Origin: Halichoerus grypus
Lineage: Eukaryota; Chordata; Mammalia; Carnivora; Phocidae
NCBI RefSeq assembly: GCF_964656455.1
Contig: NC_135721.1
Coordinates: 53,327,530 to 53,391,529 of the forward strand
Length of the DNA: 64,000 nt
Direction: 5' to 3'
Shown piece by piece: positions 20,593 through 29,853 of the stretch. Position numbers and translations under genes: made by a program. Within the stretch, counting starts at the first letter, position 1. Each line of letters starts with the position of its first letter. A model generated the notes under the pieces. It made no database searches. It was not told where the DNA came from and worked only from the letters and a program-made list of their open reading frames with translations.

Positions 20593-23500
20593 GAGTTTGG
20601 TAAGTTTTTTATAGATTTTGGATACTAGCCCTTTATCTGATATGTCATTTGCAAATATCTTCTCCCATTCTGTCGGTTGTCTTTTGGTTTTGTTGACTCT
20701 TTTGCTGTGCAAAAGCTTTTTATCTCGATGAGGTCCCAATAGTTCATTTTTGCCCTTGCTTCCCTTGTCTTTGGCGATGTTTCTAGGAAGAAGTTGCTGC
20801 GGCTGAGGTCGAAGAGGTTGCTGCCTGTGTTCTCCTCTAGGATTTTGATGGACTCCTGTCTCATAATTAGGTCTTTCATCAATTTTTAGTTTATTTTTGT
20901 GTGTGGTGTAAGGAAATGGTCCAGTTTCATTCTTCTGCATGTGGCTGTCCAATTTTCCCAACACCATTTGTTGAAGAGACTGTCTTTTTTCCACTGGACA
21001 TTCTTTCCTGCTTTGTCGAAGATGAGTTGACCATAGAGTTGAGGGTCCATTTCTGGGCTCTCTATTCTGTTCCATTGATCTATGTGTCTGCTTTTGTGCC
21101 AGTACCATACTGTCTTGATGATGACAGCTTTGTAATAGAGCTTGAAGTCCGGAATTGTGATGCTGCCGGCTTTGCTTTTCTTTTTCAACATTCCTCTGGC
21201 TATTCGGGGTCTCTTCTGGTCCCATACAAATTTTAGGATTATTTGTTCCATTTCTTTGAAAAAAGTGGATGGTATTTTGATGGGGATTGCATTAAATGTG
21301 TAGATTGCTCTAGGTAGCATTGACATCTTCACAATATTTGTTCTTCCAATCCATGAGCATGGAACATTTTTCCCTTTCTTTGTGTCTTCCTCAATTTCTT
21401 TCATGAGTATTTTATAGTTTTCTGAGTACAGATCCTTTGCCTCTTTGGTTAGATTTATTCCTAGGTATCTTATGGTTTTGGGTGCAATTGTAAATGGGAT
21501 CGACTCCTTAATTTTTCTTTCTTCTGTCTTGTTGTTGGTGTATAGGAATGCCACTGATTTCTGTGCATTGATTTTATATCCTGCCACTTGACTGAATTCC
21601 TGTATGAGTTCTAGCAGTTTTGGGGTGGAGTCTTTTGGGTTTTCCACATAAAGTATCATATCATCTGCAAAGAGTGAGAGTTTGACTTCTTCTTTGCCGA
21701 TTTGGATGACTTTTATTTCTTTTTGCTGTCTGATTGCTGTGGCTAAGACTTCTAAAACTATGTTGAATAGCAGTGGTGATAGTGGACATCCCTGCTGTGT
21801 TCCTGACCTTAGCGGGAAAGCTCTCAGTTTTTCCCCGTTGAGAATGATATTTGCTGTGGGTTTTTCATAGATGCCTTTTATGATATTGGGGTATGTACCC
21901 TCTATCCCTATACTCTGAAGAGTTTTGATCAAGAAAGGATGCTGTACTTTGTCCAATGCTTTTTCTGCATCTATTGAGAGGATCATATTGTTCTTGTTTT
22001 TTCTTTTATTAATGTATTGTATCGCATTGATTGATTTGTTGATGTTGAAACAACCTTGCAGCCCAGGGATAAATCCCACTTGGTCGTGGTGAATAATCCT
22101 TTTAATGTACTGTTGGATCCTATTGGCTAGTATTTTGGTGAGAATTTTTACATCCATGTTCATCAAGGATATTGGTCTGTAATTCTCCTTTTGGATGGGG
22201 TCTTTGTCTGGTTTTGGGAAAAAGGTAATGCTGGCCTCATAAAATGAGTGGAAGTTTTCCTTCCATTTCTATTTTTTGGAACAGTTTCAGAAGAATAGGA
22301 ATTAATTCTTCTTTAAATGTTTGGTAGAATTCCCCTGGGAAGCCATCTGGCCCTGGGCTCTTGTTTGTTGGGAGATTTTTGATGACTGCTTCAATTTCCT
22401 TAGTGGTTATGGGTCTGTTCAGGTTTTCCATTTCTTCCTGGTTCAGTTTTGGTAGTTTATACAAGTCTAGGAATGCATCCATTTCTTCCAGATTATCTAA
22501 TTTGCTGGCATATAGTTGCTCATAATATGTTCTTATAATTGTTTGTATTTCTTTGGTGTTGGTTGTGATCTCTCCTCTTTCTTCATGATTGTATTTATTT
22601 GGGTCCTTTTTCTTTTCTTTTTGATAAGTTTGGCCAGGGGTTTATAATCTTGTTAATTCTTTTGAAGAACGAGCTCCTAGTTTCGTTGATCTGTTCTACT
22701 GTTCTTTTGGTTTCTATTTCATTGATTTCTGCTCTGATCTTTATTATTTCTCTTCTCCTGTTGGGTTTAGGCTTTATGTGCTGTTCTTTCTCCAGCTCCT
22801 TTAGGTGTAGGGTTAGGTTGTGTATTTGAGACCTTTCTTGTTTCCTGAGAAAGGCTTATATTGCTATATACTTTCCTCTTAGGACTGCCTTTGCTGCATC
22901 CCAAAGATTTTGAACAGTTGTGTTTTCATTTTCATTGGTTTCCATGAATTTTTAAAATTCTTCTTTAATTTCCTGGTTGACCCATTCATTCTTTAGTAGG
23001 ATGCTCTTTAGCCTCCATGTATTTGAGTTCTTTCTGACTTTCCTCTTGTGATTGAGTTCTAGTTTCAAAGCATTGTGGTCTGAAAATAGGCAGGGAATGA
23101 TCTCAATCTTTTGGTACCGGTTGAGACCTGATTTGTGATCTAGGATGTGATCTATTCTGGAGAATGTTCCATGGGCACTAGAGAAGAATGTGTATCCTGT
23201 TGCTTTGGTTGGAATGATCTGAATATATCTGTGAAGTCCATTTGTTGTGTGATTTAAAGTCTTTATTTCCTTGTTGATCTTTTGCTTAGATGATCTGTCC
23301 ATTTCAGTGAGGGGGGTGTTAAAGTCCCCTATTATTATTGTATTGTTGTCGATGTGTTTTTTGATTTTGTTATTAATTGGCTTATATAATTGGCTGCTCC
23401 CATGTTAGGGGCGCAGATATTTATAATTGTTAGATCTTCTTGTTGGATAGACCCTTTAAGTAGGATATAGTGTCCTTCCTCATATTTTATTACAGTCTTT

Positions 23501-23836
23501 GGTTTAAAATCTAATTTGTCTGATGTAAGGATCGCCACCCCAGCTTTCTTTTGGTGTCCATTAGCATGGTAAATGGTTTTCCACCCCCTCACTTTCAATC
23601 TGGGGGTGTCTTTGGGTCTAAAATGAGTCTCTTGCAGACAGCATATCGATGGGTCTTGTTTTTTTTATCCAATCTGATACCCTATGTCTTTTGATTGGGG
23701 CATTTAGCCCATTTTTATTCAGGGTAACTATTGAAATATATGAATTTAGTGCCATTGTATTGCCTGTAAGGTGACTGTTACTGTATATTGTCTGTGTTCC
23801 TTTCTGGTCTATGTTACTTTTAGGCTCTCTCTTTGC

Positions 23837-24730
23837 TTCGAGGACCCCTTTCAATATTTCTTGTAGGGCTGGTTTCGTGTTTGCAAATTCTTTTAGTTTT
23901 TGTGTGTCCTGGAAGCTTTTTATCTCTCCTTCTATTTTCAATGACAGCCTAGCTGGATATAGTATTCTTGGCTGCATATTTTTCTTGTTTAGTGCTCTAA
24001 ATATATCATGGCAGTCCTTTCTGGCCTGCCAGGTCTCTGTGGATAGGTCTGTTGCCAATCTAATATTTCTACCATTATAGGTTACAGACTTCTTCTCCCG
24101 AGGAGCTTTCAGGATTTTCTCTTTGTCTCTGAGACTCATAAGTTTTACTATTAGATGTCGGGGTGTTGACCTATTTTTATTGATTTTGAGGGGGGTTTCT
24201 GTGCCTCCTGGATTTTGATGCCTGTTTCCTTCCCCAAATTAGGGAAGTTCTCTGCTATAATTTGCTCCAATATACCTTCTGCCCCTCTCTCTCTTTCTTC
24301 TTCTGGGATCCCAATTATTCTAATACTGTTTCGTCTTATGGTATCACTTATCTCTCGAATTCTGCCCTCATGATCCAGTAGTTGTTTATCTCTCTTTTTC
24401 TCAGCTTCTTTATTCCTCCATCATCTGGTCTTCTATATCACTAATTCCTTCTTCTGCCACATTTATCCTAGCAGTTAGTGCCCCCATTTTTTATTGCACC
24501 TCATTAATAGCCTTTTTGATTTCGACTTGGTTAGATTTTAGTTCTTTTATTTCTCCAGAAAGGGTTTCTCTAATAACTTCCATGCTTTTTTCAAGCCCAG
24601 CTAGTATCTTTATAATCGTCATTCTGAACTCTAATTCTGACATCTTACTAATGTCCGTATTGATTAGGTCCCTGGCAGTCGGTACTGCCTCTTGTTCTTT
24701 TTTTTGAGGTGAGTTTTTCTGTCTGGTCAT
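23837..24730 (-). pseudogene. L1-C ORF1, broken, stop codon lost
   Basis: Start ATG read from 24730. The first 79 codons are open. Then a TAA read from 24493-24491 stands where L1-A has a Ser codon, and later indels shift the frame. The C-terminal part is open again from 24139. At 23837-23839 the TAA stop of L1-A is GAA, so this frame runs on through 27 sense codons into the ORF2 start (MALNSY) and ends after DMLSARDSF. The result is an in-frame ORF1 C-terminus to ORF2 N-terminus fusion of 173 codons (23618-24139). Confidence 0.88.
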
Positions 24731-25091
24731 TTTGTCCAGAGAAGATCAGATGAATGAGAGAACAAAATGCTAACAGGGTAAAAACAACCCCAGAAAAATA
24801 TACACTAAACAAATCAGAAGAGACCTGAAACCAGGGGAAAAGAAAGGGAAAGAATGAAGAAAGAAAAAAGAAAAAAGAAAAAAACAGAATATGATCAAAT
24901 ATGATCAGGCTGGTGCATAGATCAGTGCCACACACTAGATTTTGGGCATATTTGGTCTGTTAGATGAAACTGCCTCCCAAAATTTTAAAGAAAGAAAAAC
25001 TTATATATGTTTAAAAATAGGGGTGAATACGATGATGGGATAGAATATGACTGTAAAGATGAAAATTATAAAAGATTTTATAAAAGGAATT

Positions 25092-25105
25092 AAGAAGTTG
25101 GTTGA
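25092..25105. repeat. TSD of the SINE in the L1-C 5'UTR (left copy)
   Basis: aagaagttggttga is repeated at 25305-25318 after the A-rich tail of the SINE. Confidence 0.92.
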
Positions 25106-25304
25106 GGGGCACCTGGGTGGCTCAGTCGTTAAGCGTCTGCCTTCGGCTCAGGTCATGATCCCAGGGTCCTGGGATCAAGCCCCGCATCGGGCTCCCTGCT
25201 CAGCGGGAAGCCTGCTTCTCCCTCTCCCACCCCCCCTGCTTGTGTTCTTGCTCTCGCTATCTCTCACTCTCTGTCAAATAAATAAATAAAATCTTAAAAA
25301 AAAA
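25106..25304 (+). mobile_element. Can-SINE in the L1-C 5'UTR
   Basis: Plus orientation, opposite to its L1 host. The head 'ggggcacctgggtggctcag' is followed by 'tcgttaagcgtctgcc' (A-box area), 'gggatcaagcccc' (B-box area), a C/T-rich middle, then 'aaataaataaataaaatctt' and an A-run. The 'ctgcctt(c)ggctcaggtcatgatc' form is the arctoid type and differs from the dog type. It is one of the best-preserved copies here. Confidence 0.96.
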
Positions 25305-25679
25305 AAGAAGTTGGTTGAAAAAAGAAAGAAGAGAAATTTAAAAAAAGAAAAGGGAGAGAATGTGGTCAGGAAGGAGACTAGAACAAAGCCATACACTAGA
25401 GATTTAGGGTATATTTTGGTCTGTTAGGAGAAACTGTATCCCAAAATTTTAAAGAGAGAACAATATATATATATGTACCAAAAATAAGGTTAACTACAAT
25501 GAAGGGATAATATATGACTCTAAAAATGAAAAATAAAAAAGATTTTTTAAAAAGGGATTGATAAGATGTTGTTTGAAAAGGGAAAAAGAAAAATTCAAGA
25601 AAAAAAATAGAAAAAGAAAATTAAAAAAACTTAACTTTGAAAGACTAAAGAATCAGGGGGAAAAAAGCCATGAATTCTA

Positions 25680-26360
25680 TGTGCTGTATTCCCCTAGTTC
25701 TTGCATTCTGCCTTTCTCATTGATCGGTAAACTTGGTCTTGGCTGGCTGTTCTTGCTGATCTTCTGGGGGAGGGGCCTGTTGATGTGGTTTCCAAATGTT
25801 TTTGCTGAAGGCGGAATTGCCCCGCCCTTGCCGGTCAGGGCTAAGTAATCTGCTCGGTTTGCTCTCGGGAGCTCTTGTTCCCTGCAAGCTTTTGTTACAG
25901 CTTTGGAGGATGAGAGTCAAAATGGTGGCCCCCCAATCTCCGCCCCAGAGGAGCCGAGAACTCGGGGCCCCACTCCTCAGTGTCCCCCCAGAGAAAAGCA
26001 ATCACTCCCGTCTTCCTGGTCTGCGGCCGCACTCCGCGCTCACCCGGCCTGTGACCAAGTGTTTCTGTCTCTGGCACCCGACCCCCTTTGGAGTCTCTAA
26101 ACCTAGCAGATTCCTGTGGTGCAGTCCTGCACCACTCCTTCCGGGGGAGGAAGGGGAGTCTCCCTGAATCTGCCGCTTTTTGGGTCCCTGCTTCCAGAAA
26201 GTGGTCGCTTTTCTGTTTAGATAGTTGCTGCTATTCTTTTCTTTGATCTCCTGTTGAGTTCATAGGTGTTCAGAATGGTTTGATACCTATCTAGCTGAAT
26301 TCCTGGGACCAGATGGAATTTAGGTCTCCTACTCCTCCGCCATCTTGCTCCTCCTCCTCC
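25680..26360 (-). promoter_or_regulatory. L1-C 5'UTR promoter, internally deleted
   Basis: CpG-rich block like the other two, but 'ccctgct' near 26190 joins directly to 'tccagaaagtgg', removing about 365 nt that L1-B retains (about 14985-15350). The true 5' end is preserved at 26360. Promoter function belongs to the family; this copy's activity is unknown. Confidence 0.75.
26337..26347 (-). promoter_or_regulatory. YY1-type site at the L1 5' end
   Basis: The minus strand reads CAAGATGGCGG about 14 nt after the L1 start. Human L1 has a YY1 site at nearly the same place, where it sets the transcription start. It is present only in L1-C; L1-A and L1-B are truncated before it. Confidence 0.7.
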
Positions 26361-26824
26361 GAACACACATATATTTCTGATTACAGCAGAGTTTCCAGCT
26401 CTTCTTTAAAATGTGTATGTACTTCTCCCCAAATTCTGCTTGCTTAACAAGTTCGTGTTTATTTTGTATGGCGAACAGGTAATTGGGCACAGCATCAAGG
26501 ACAGAGATCCGTGGCAGCATACTAGAGACCTTCTGGTGGGCTCACATTATTCTACTAAATCATTTGTCCGTCAAATATTTCCAGAATGCCTGCTAGGGAA
26601 GGTGCTGTGCTGGAGCTGATGAGTCAGTGATGAACAAGAAAGTGGAGTACTGACCTTCAAGGAGCCAGAGCAGAAACCTGATGGGGTTTTGGAATATAGG
26701 TGAGGTTCAGTGGGGTGGAATCTGGAGCCGATGACCAAGAAAGAATTCTTGAGACATCTTTGGTGAAAAATCATGGTTTCTTAAAGCTCGGGGACAGGAC
26801 CTGTGGGCAGAGAGAGCTGCTGCC
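26361..26824 (-). mobile_element. Candidate 5' transduction carried by L1-C
   Basis: These 464 bp lie between the L1-C 5' start and the 5' copy of its TSD, so they appear to have been inserted together with the L1. They are not L1 sequence and have no counterpart at the 5' ends of L1-A or L1-B. In transcript order (from 26824 down) they comprise an LTR R-U5-like piece (26824-26701), an L2-like fragment (about 26650-26560), then unrecognised sequence to 26361. This is the structure expected if the source L1 was transcribed from a promoter about 0.46 kb upstream. Confidence 0.72.
26701..26824 (-). repeat. Retroviral LTR fragment (R-U5-like) at the start of the transduction
   Basis: On the minus strand the fragment ends in ...CCACTGAACCTCA, so the plus strand starts TG: a proper LTR 3' boundary at 26701. 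Inside are 'ctcaagaattctttcttgg' and 'ccccgagctttaagaaacc', where related carnivoran gammaretrovirus-like LTRs, as I recall them, have an AATAAA signal. No primer-binding site follows, so the source was a solo or 3' LTR. Only the part downstream of the expected transcription start is present; U3 is absent. Family assignment is from memory. Confidence 0.6.
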
Positions 26825-26854
26825 TCTTCATTAATATAAGTCTTTAAAAAAAAT
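26825..26854. repeat. Target-site duplication of L1-C plus extension, 5' copy
   Basis: 21 identical bases shared with 19232-19252, then a matching A8-T with two fewer T before it. It lies 2 bp from the duplication of the neighbouring MER20. Confidence 0.88.
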
Positions 26855-26864
26855 ATCTCTAAGG

Positions 26865-27260
26865 CAGTGGTTCTTGACTAGGGAATGACTTTGGAAACAT
26901 TTTTTTTATAGATTTTTATTTATTTATTTGACAGAGAGAGAGACAGCAAGAGAGGGAGCACAAGCAGGGGGAGTGGGAGAGGGAGAAGCAGGCTTCCCGT
27001 GGAGCAGGGAGCTGGATGCGGGGCTCGATCCCAGAACCCTGGGATCATCACCTGAGCCGAAGGCAGATGTTTAATGACTGAGCCACCCAGGCGCCCCTAG
27101 AAACATTTTTGATTGTAATAACTAGAGTGGGGGGTGCTATCAGCATCTAGTGAGTAGAAGTCAGGGATGCTTCTAAATGTTCTACAATGCACAGATGAGC
27201 ACATACAACAAAGAATTATCTGGCTCAAAATGTCAGTAATGCCAAGGTTGAGGAACCCTG
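26865..27260 (+). mobile_element. MER20 hAT-type DNA transposon, split by a SINE
   Basis: Begins 'cagtggttcttgac' and ends 'ggttgaggaaccctg', imperfect inverted ends of the hAT-Charlie kind. Eight-base flanks ctctaagg (26857-26864) and ctctaaag (27261-27268) differ at one base and fit the 8-bp hAT duplication. The inside ('gaaacatttttgattgt', 'cagggatgcttctaaatgttctac') is the MER20 pattern. Non-autonomous, no coding capacity. Confidence 0.82.
26905..27099 (-). mobile_element. Can-SINE inside MER20
   Basis: Minus orientation, T-run at left, reversed head 'gagccacccaggcgcccc' at right. TSD gaaacattttt at 26894-26904 and 27100-27110. Removing it restores a continuous MER20. Confidence 0.94.
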
Positions 27261-27267
27261 CTCTAAA

Positions 27268-27567
27268 GAACCTTTAGAATCAATGAAGAATGAGAACCCA
27301 GAAGAGCTTACTCTATCTGGGGAATGAGACACCACACAGTTTCTGTTGAGAAAAAAAAATCCATAATTATGACATTATAAATAATCATACTAGGATTTGA
27401 AAAATAAAAGATTTCTTATAAAGCTACTCATTTCAATTAAAACTTGGGGAGCTAGAAAAAAATCTGCCTTATTTTTGCTGTTATAAGATGTGCCACATGG
27501 TTTTAGAGTTACTATGATATGAAATAATGTCAAGACTCAAAAAACTTTGTATGAAACATGTGTGAAG
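27268..27567. other. Single-copy AT-rich spacer
   Basis: No gene or clear repeat seen. Confidence 0.4.
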
Positions 27568-27680
27568 TAGCATGATGTACTAGAAGAAAGGCTGAGCTGA
27601 GATTTCAAATAGTTAAATGTTACCCTGCCATTGACTAAACATGAGTGATTTAACCCATCTGGGCCTCCATTGCTGTTTCT
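27568..27680 (+). repeat. MIR fragment
   Basis: Degraded MIR core in plus orientation: 'gactaaacatgagtgatttaac' then 'catctgggcctc', matching the 'gtgacc..aagtta..ctctgtgcctc' step of MIR. Confidence 0.45.
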
Positions 27681-27789
27681 GGCCAGACACTGAAATTGAA
27701 AAGCTTGACATCATTATTTGGCTATTCCTTCTCCTTCAGCCACAGTCATAGCCAAAACAGGGATTTTTCCTTAGTTTCCCAGCTCACAG

Positions 27790-28260
27790 TCCTCCCTTCC
27801 TTTACATTCCCGCTGGCCTGATTTTAGTTTGAGTCTTTGTTAGTTCACATCTGGTCTGTTATAGTAGTTTCCTTGATGATATTCTCCCCTCAAATATATC
27901 CTACAAAATGCGATCATCTACTTAAACCATTACTTTGTTTATGTCACTCCTCTCAGATTCTTTAATGCCTATAAAGTAAAAGTCACCCTTTTTTGATCTG
28001 CTCAAGAATATTTTTCTATAGCTTGTCCTAGGTGTCTTCCCTACTTCCATCTTTGCTATCCATCACATTACTAGATCAATAGTCTTCCTGCTAAGCCCTG
28101 TTCAGAAGCACCCTCCTGTCTGGCATGTTCCTTCCCCACTATTATCTCTCAACCTTCAAATCTGAAGTCCCATAGTCTCTCAGAAAGTTTACTAAGGTTC
28201 CCAGTGATATCTCTTATATGTACTCGCTTAGGGTACCTACCATATTTGGCCTTGTGTGTA
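27790..28260 (-). repeat. L2 fragment
   Basis: Minus orientation. 'tatgtcactcctctcagattctttaatgcc' followed by 'aaagtaaaagtcaccc', then 'ttccttccccactattatctctcaaccttcaaatc', then 'ctcagaaagtttactaagg' follow the order of the L2 3' portion read backwards. Highly diverged. Confidence 0.55.
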
Positions 28261-29446
28261 TACTTTTCTTCTCCCTCCACTGATATCTTTCACCTCATTT
28301 CAACTATCACAGGGGAAAGAGACACAAACTGCCATATTGCAGTAGGTTTTACACTGGGTCCCATGGGAAGAGTAAGGAAATGCTTGGCACCATCCTCTGG
28401 ATTCAATGCATATTCATGATTATCTAAAACTAAGACACTCTGGAAGATAGAGATATATTCATACATGTAAATAAAAGTATAAAGTCTTTCCAGTTAGGCT
28501 GTAAGCCTCATCATGACAGTCGTAATGTCCAAACCCTTTGTGTCCTCTGAGCTTTGTCATGGAAAGCATCCAAAGAATAATTGTGTGGCCGATTTTATTT
28601 TGTGTATGTTTTTGTACGTGAAAACTACCAGTAGGGTGAAATAAAAATAGTATCCAGACTTGGGAGATATTTTGATTACTACAGGAAACACTCCACATTA
28701 CAAAAAACTTTTACTATATATGTGTGTTTGTGTGTGTTTATGTGTGTGTGTGCATGCATGTGGAGAGTAAAAGATTTTTTACTTTTATATATATGATATA
28801 TAAGATATGTGTCAATATATAGATTTAAGAGAAACATCTCTGTTTAAATATGACTCTTGAGGTTCAAGAATAAAAGTTTTCTTGAGGGTCCCAGTTGACT
28901 TTTGTTATACATTCCAAAGGCAATGGGTTTCACTGGATCCCTAAACTTAAGTGAGATTCTCAGATTTTGACATCGTGTTGAAGATTATCCATGTGGCTTC
29001 GTGGTTTTTGTTGTTTGTTTTTTTAGCGAGCTGGCTGAGGCTATATAGTATGTTGTTTTATGGTCACACATGCATCAAAGAATTCATTTTTTCCCTTTTG
29101 ACATAAGTATACCTGGGGTAAATATACGCCAATAGATTTTCCTGGTACAGCCATCTGCCTTGCTTTACCTATAAAAGTTTGTTTGCTCTTACCTCACTTG
29201 TAGGTCTCCAAAGTTTTATTTTTTTAAGTACAAAAAAGGACAGCATTTCTGTCTATATCCTGCAGTATTCACTGCAATATTTCCAAGTTTCGGCTGTGAT
29301 ATTTTTTGACAAAGTAGATTGCTATAGCTATAGTATGTTTCTTCATTGTTACCCAACTTGATCTCTTTTTAATCTATGCATTTAAATGTGATATTATTTT
29401 CCTGAAACTAGAATTCCACCTATTAAACGGGCAACATAGCTTAGTG
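28261..29446. other. Single-copy spacer with TG repeat
   Basis: An interrupted TG run lies at about 28721-28761. Nothing else recognised; short open frames here lack any domain. Confidence 0.45.
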
Positions 29447-29627
29447 CAGTGGTTCTCAAAGTGTGGTCCCTGGGCCAGGAGCATCAGCAGCATCTGGGAA
29501 CTTATTTGAAAGGCAGATTCTCGGATTTCACCTATTGAATCAGGATCTCTGGGGCTGGGACAAGCAACCTGGGTTTAAACAAACTCTCCAGGGAATTCTG
29601 ATGCAAGAATAAGTTTGAAAACTACTG
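29447..29627 (+). mobile_element. MER5A hAT-type DNA transposon
   Basis: Complete about 181-bp copy: starts 'cagtggttctcaaagtgtgg', ends 'agtttgaaaactactg' (inverted ends), with 'gcatctgggaactta' and 'ggaattctgatgca' inside. Flanks gcttagtg / gcttattt agree at 6 of 8 positions, fitting an 8-bp hAT target duplication. Confidence 0.85.
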
Positions 29628-29637
29628 GCTTATTTGT

Positions 29638-29853
29638 TAAGAGTATAAGCTCTGGGGCAGACTGCCTGAATTTAAATATTTAACCTTCAAGTCACATAAC
29701 CTTCCTGTGCCTCAGTTTCCTCATCAATGAATGGGACAATAATAGTACCATCCATATATTGCTGTGGTGAGTTTAAATTGAGATAATACATGGGAAGAGT
29801 TTAGCAAAGCCTGGCACCTGCTGAGTACTTCATAAAGCTTAGCTATTATTGTT
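29638..29853 (+). repeat. MIR element
   Basis: Nearly full-length: 'agagtataagctctggggcag', then 'ttcctgtgcctcagtttcctcatc', 'gggacaataatagtacc', 'gcctggcacctg' and 'agctattattgtt' occur in MIR order. Confidence 0.85.

Larger units (their letters stand above)
19722..23755 (-). pseudogene. L1-C ORF2, all domains present but frame broken
   Basis: From the ATG read at 23755 to the stop at 19722, about 1,267 codons once the SINE is removed, close to the usual L1 ORF2 length. The longest open part, 20886-22166 (426 codons), holds the polymerase: [24 protein letters not shown] and FADD at 21660-21671, then the thumb region. The endonuclease lies at about 22950-23755 but is split. An extra T in the run near 23660 shifts the frame after DWIKK, and a small deletion lies near 23245. 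The SINE at 20376-20592 interrupts the C-terminal part. Non-functional. Confidence 0.9.
24885..25625 (-). repeat. L1-C 5'UTR tandem module pair, split by a SINE
   Basis: The two-unit arrangement of L1-A and L1-B is present. Unit 1 is about 24890-25355, lengthened by the SINE at 25106-25304; unit 2 is about 25356-25620. The landmarks 'acactaga', 'caaaattttaaag' and 'gaatatgact' (unit 2: 'atatatgact') occur once per unit. Confidence 0.75.
19264..26360 (-). mobile_element. L1-C: young LINE-1 with complete 5' start and 5' extension
   Basis: Minus-strand L1 with every module present. The 5' end at 26360 carries the GGAGGAG..CAAGATGGCGG start typical of full-length mammalian L1. Then come a CpG-rich 5'UTR with an internal deletion of about 365 nt near 26190, the duplicated A/T module, ORF1 (broken), ORF2 (broken) and the 3'UTR. 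Two Can-SINEs lie inside (20376-20592 and 25106-25304). The poly(A) tail is nearly absent. The TSD lies beyond an additional 464 bp at the 5' side, so the inserted unit is 19264-26824. Confidence 0.93.

Noticed and set aside
25106..25304. tRNA gene on the basis of A-box and B-box
   Set aside because: It is the tRNA-Lys-derived head of a Can-SINE with an A-rich tail and TSD; the cloverleaf is degraded.
1810..26360. L1-A, L1-B and L1-C as a segmental duplication
   Set aside because: Each has a different TSD, different flanks and different internal deletions, so they are independent insertions.
26361..26824. The extra 464 bp as simply older flanking DNA that L1-C landed in
   Set aside because: The 21-bp exact repeat lies beyond this segment and none lies at 26360, so joint insertion fits better. 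The older-flank reading is kept as the main alternative to test.
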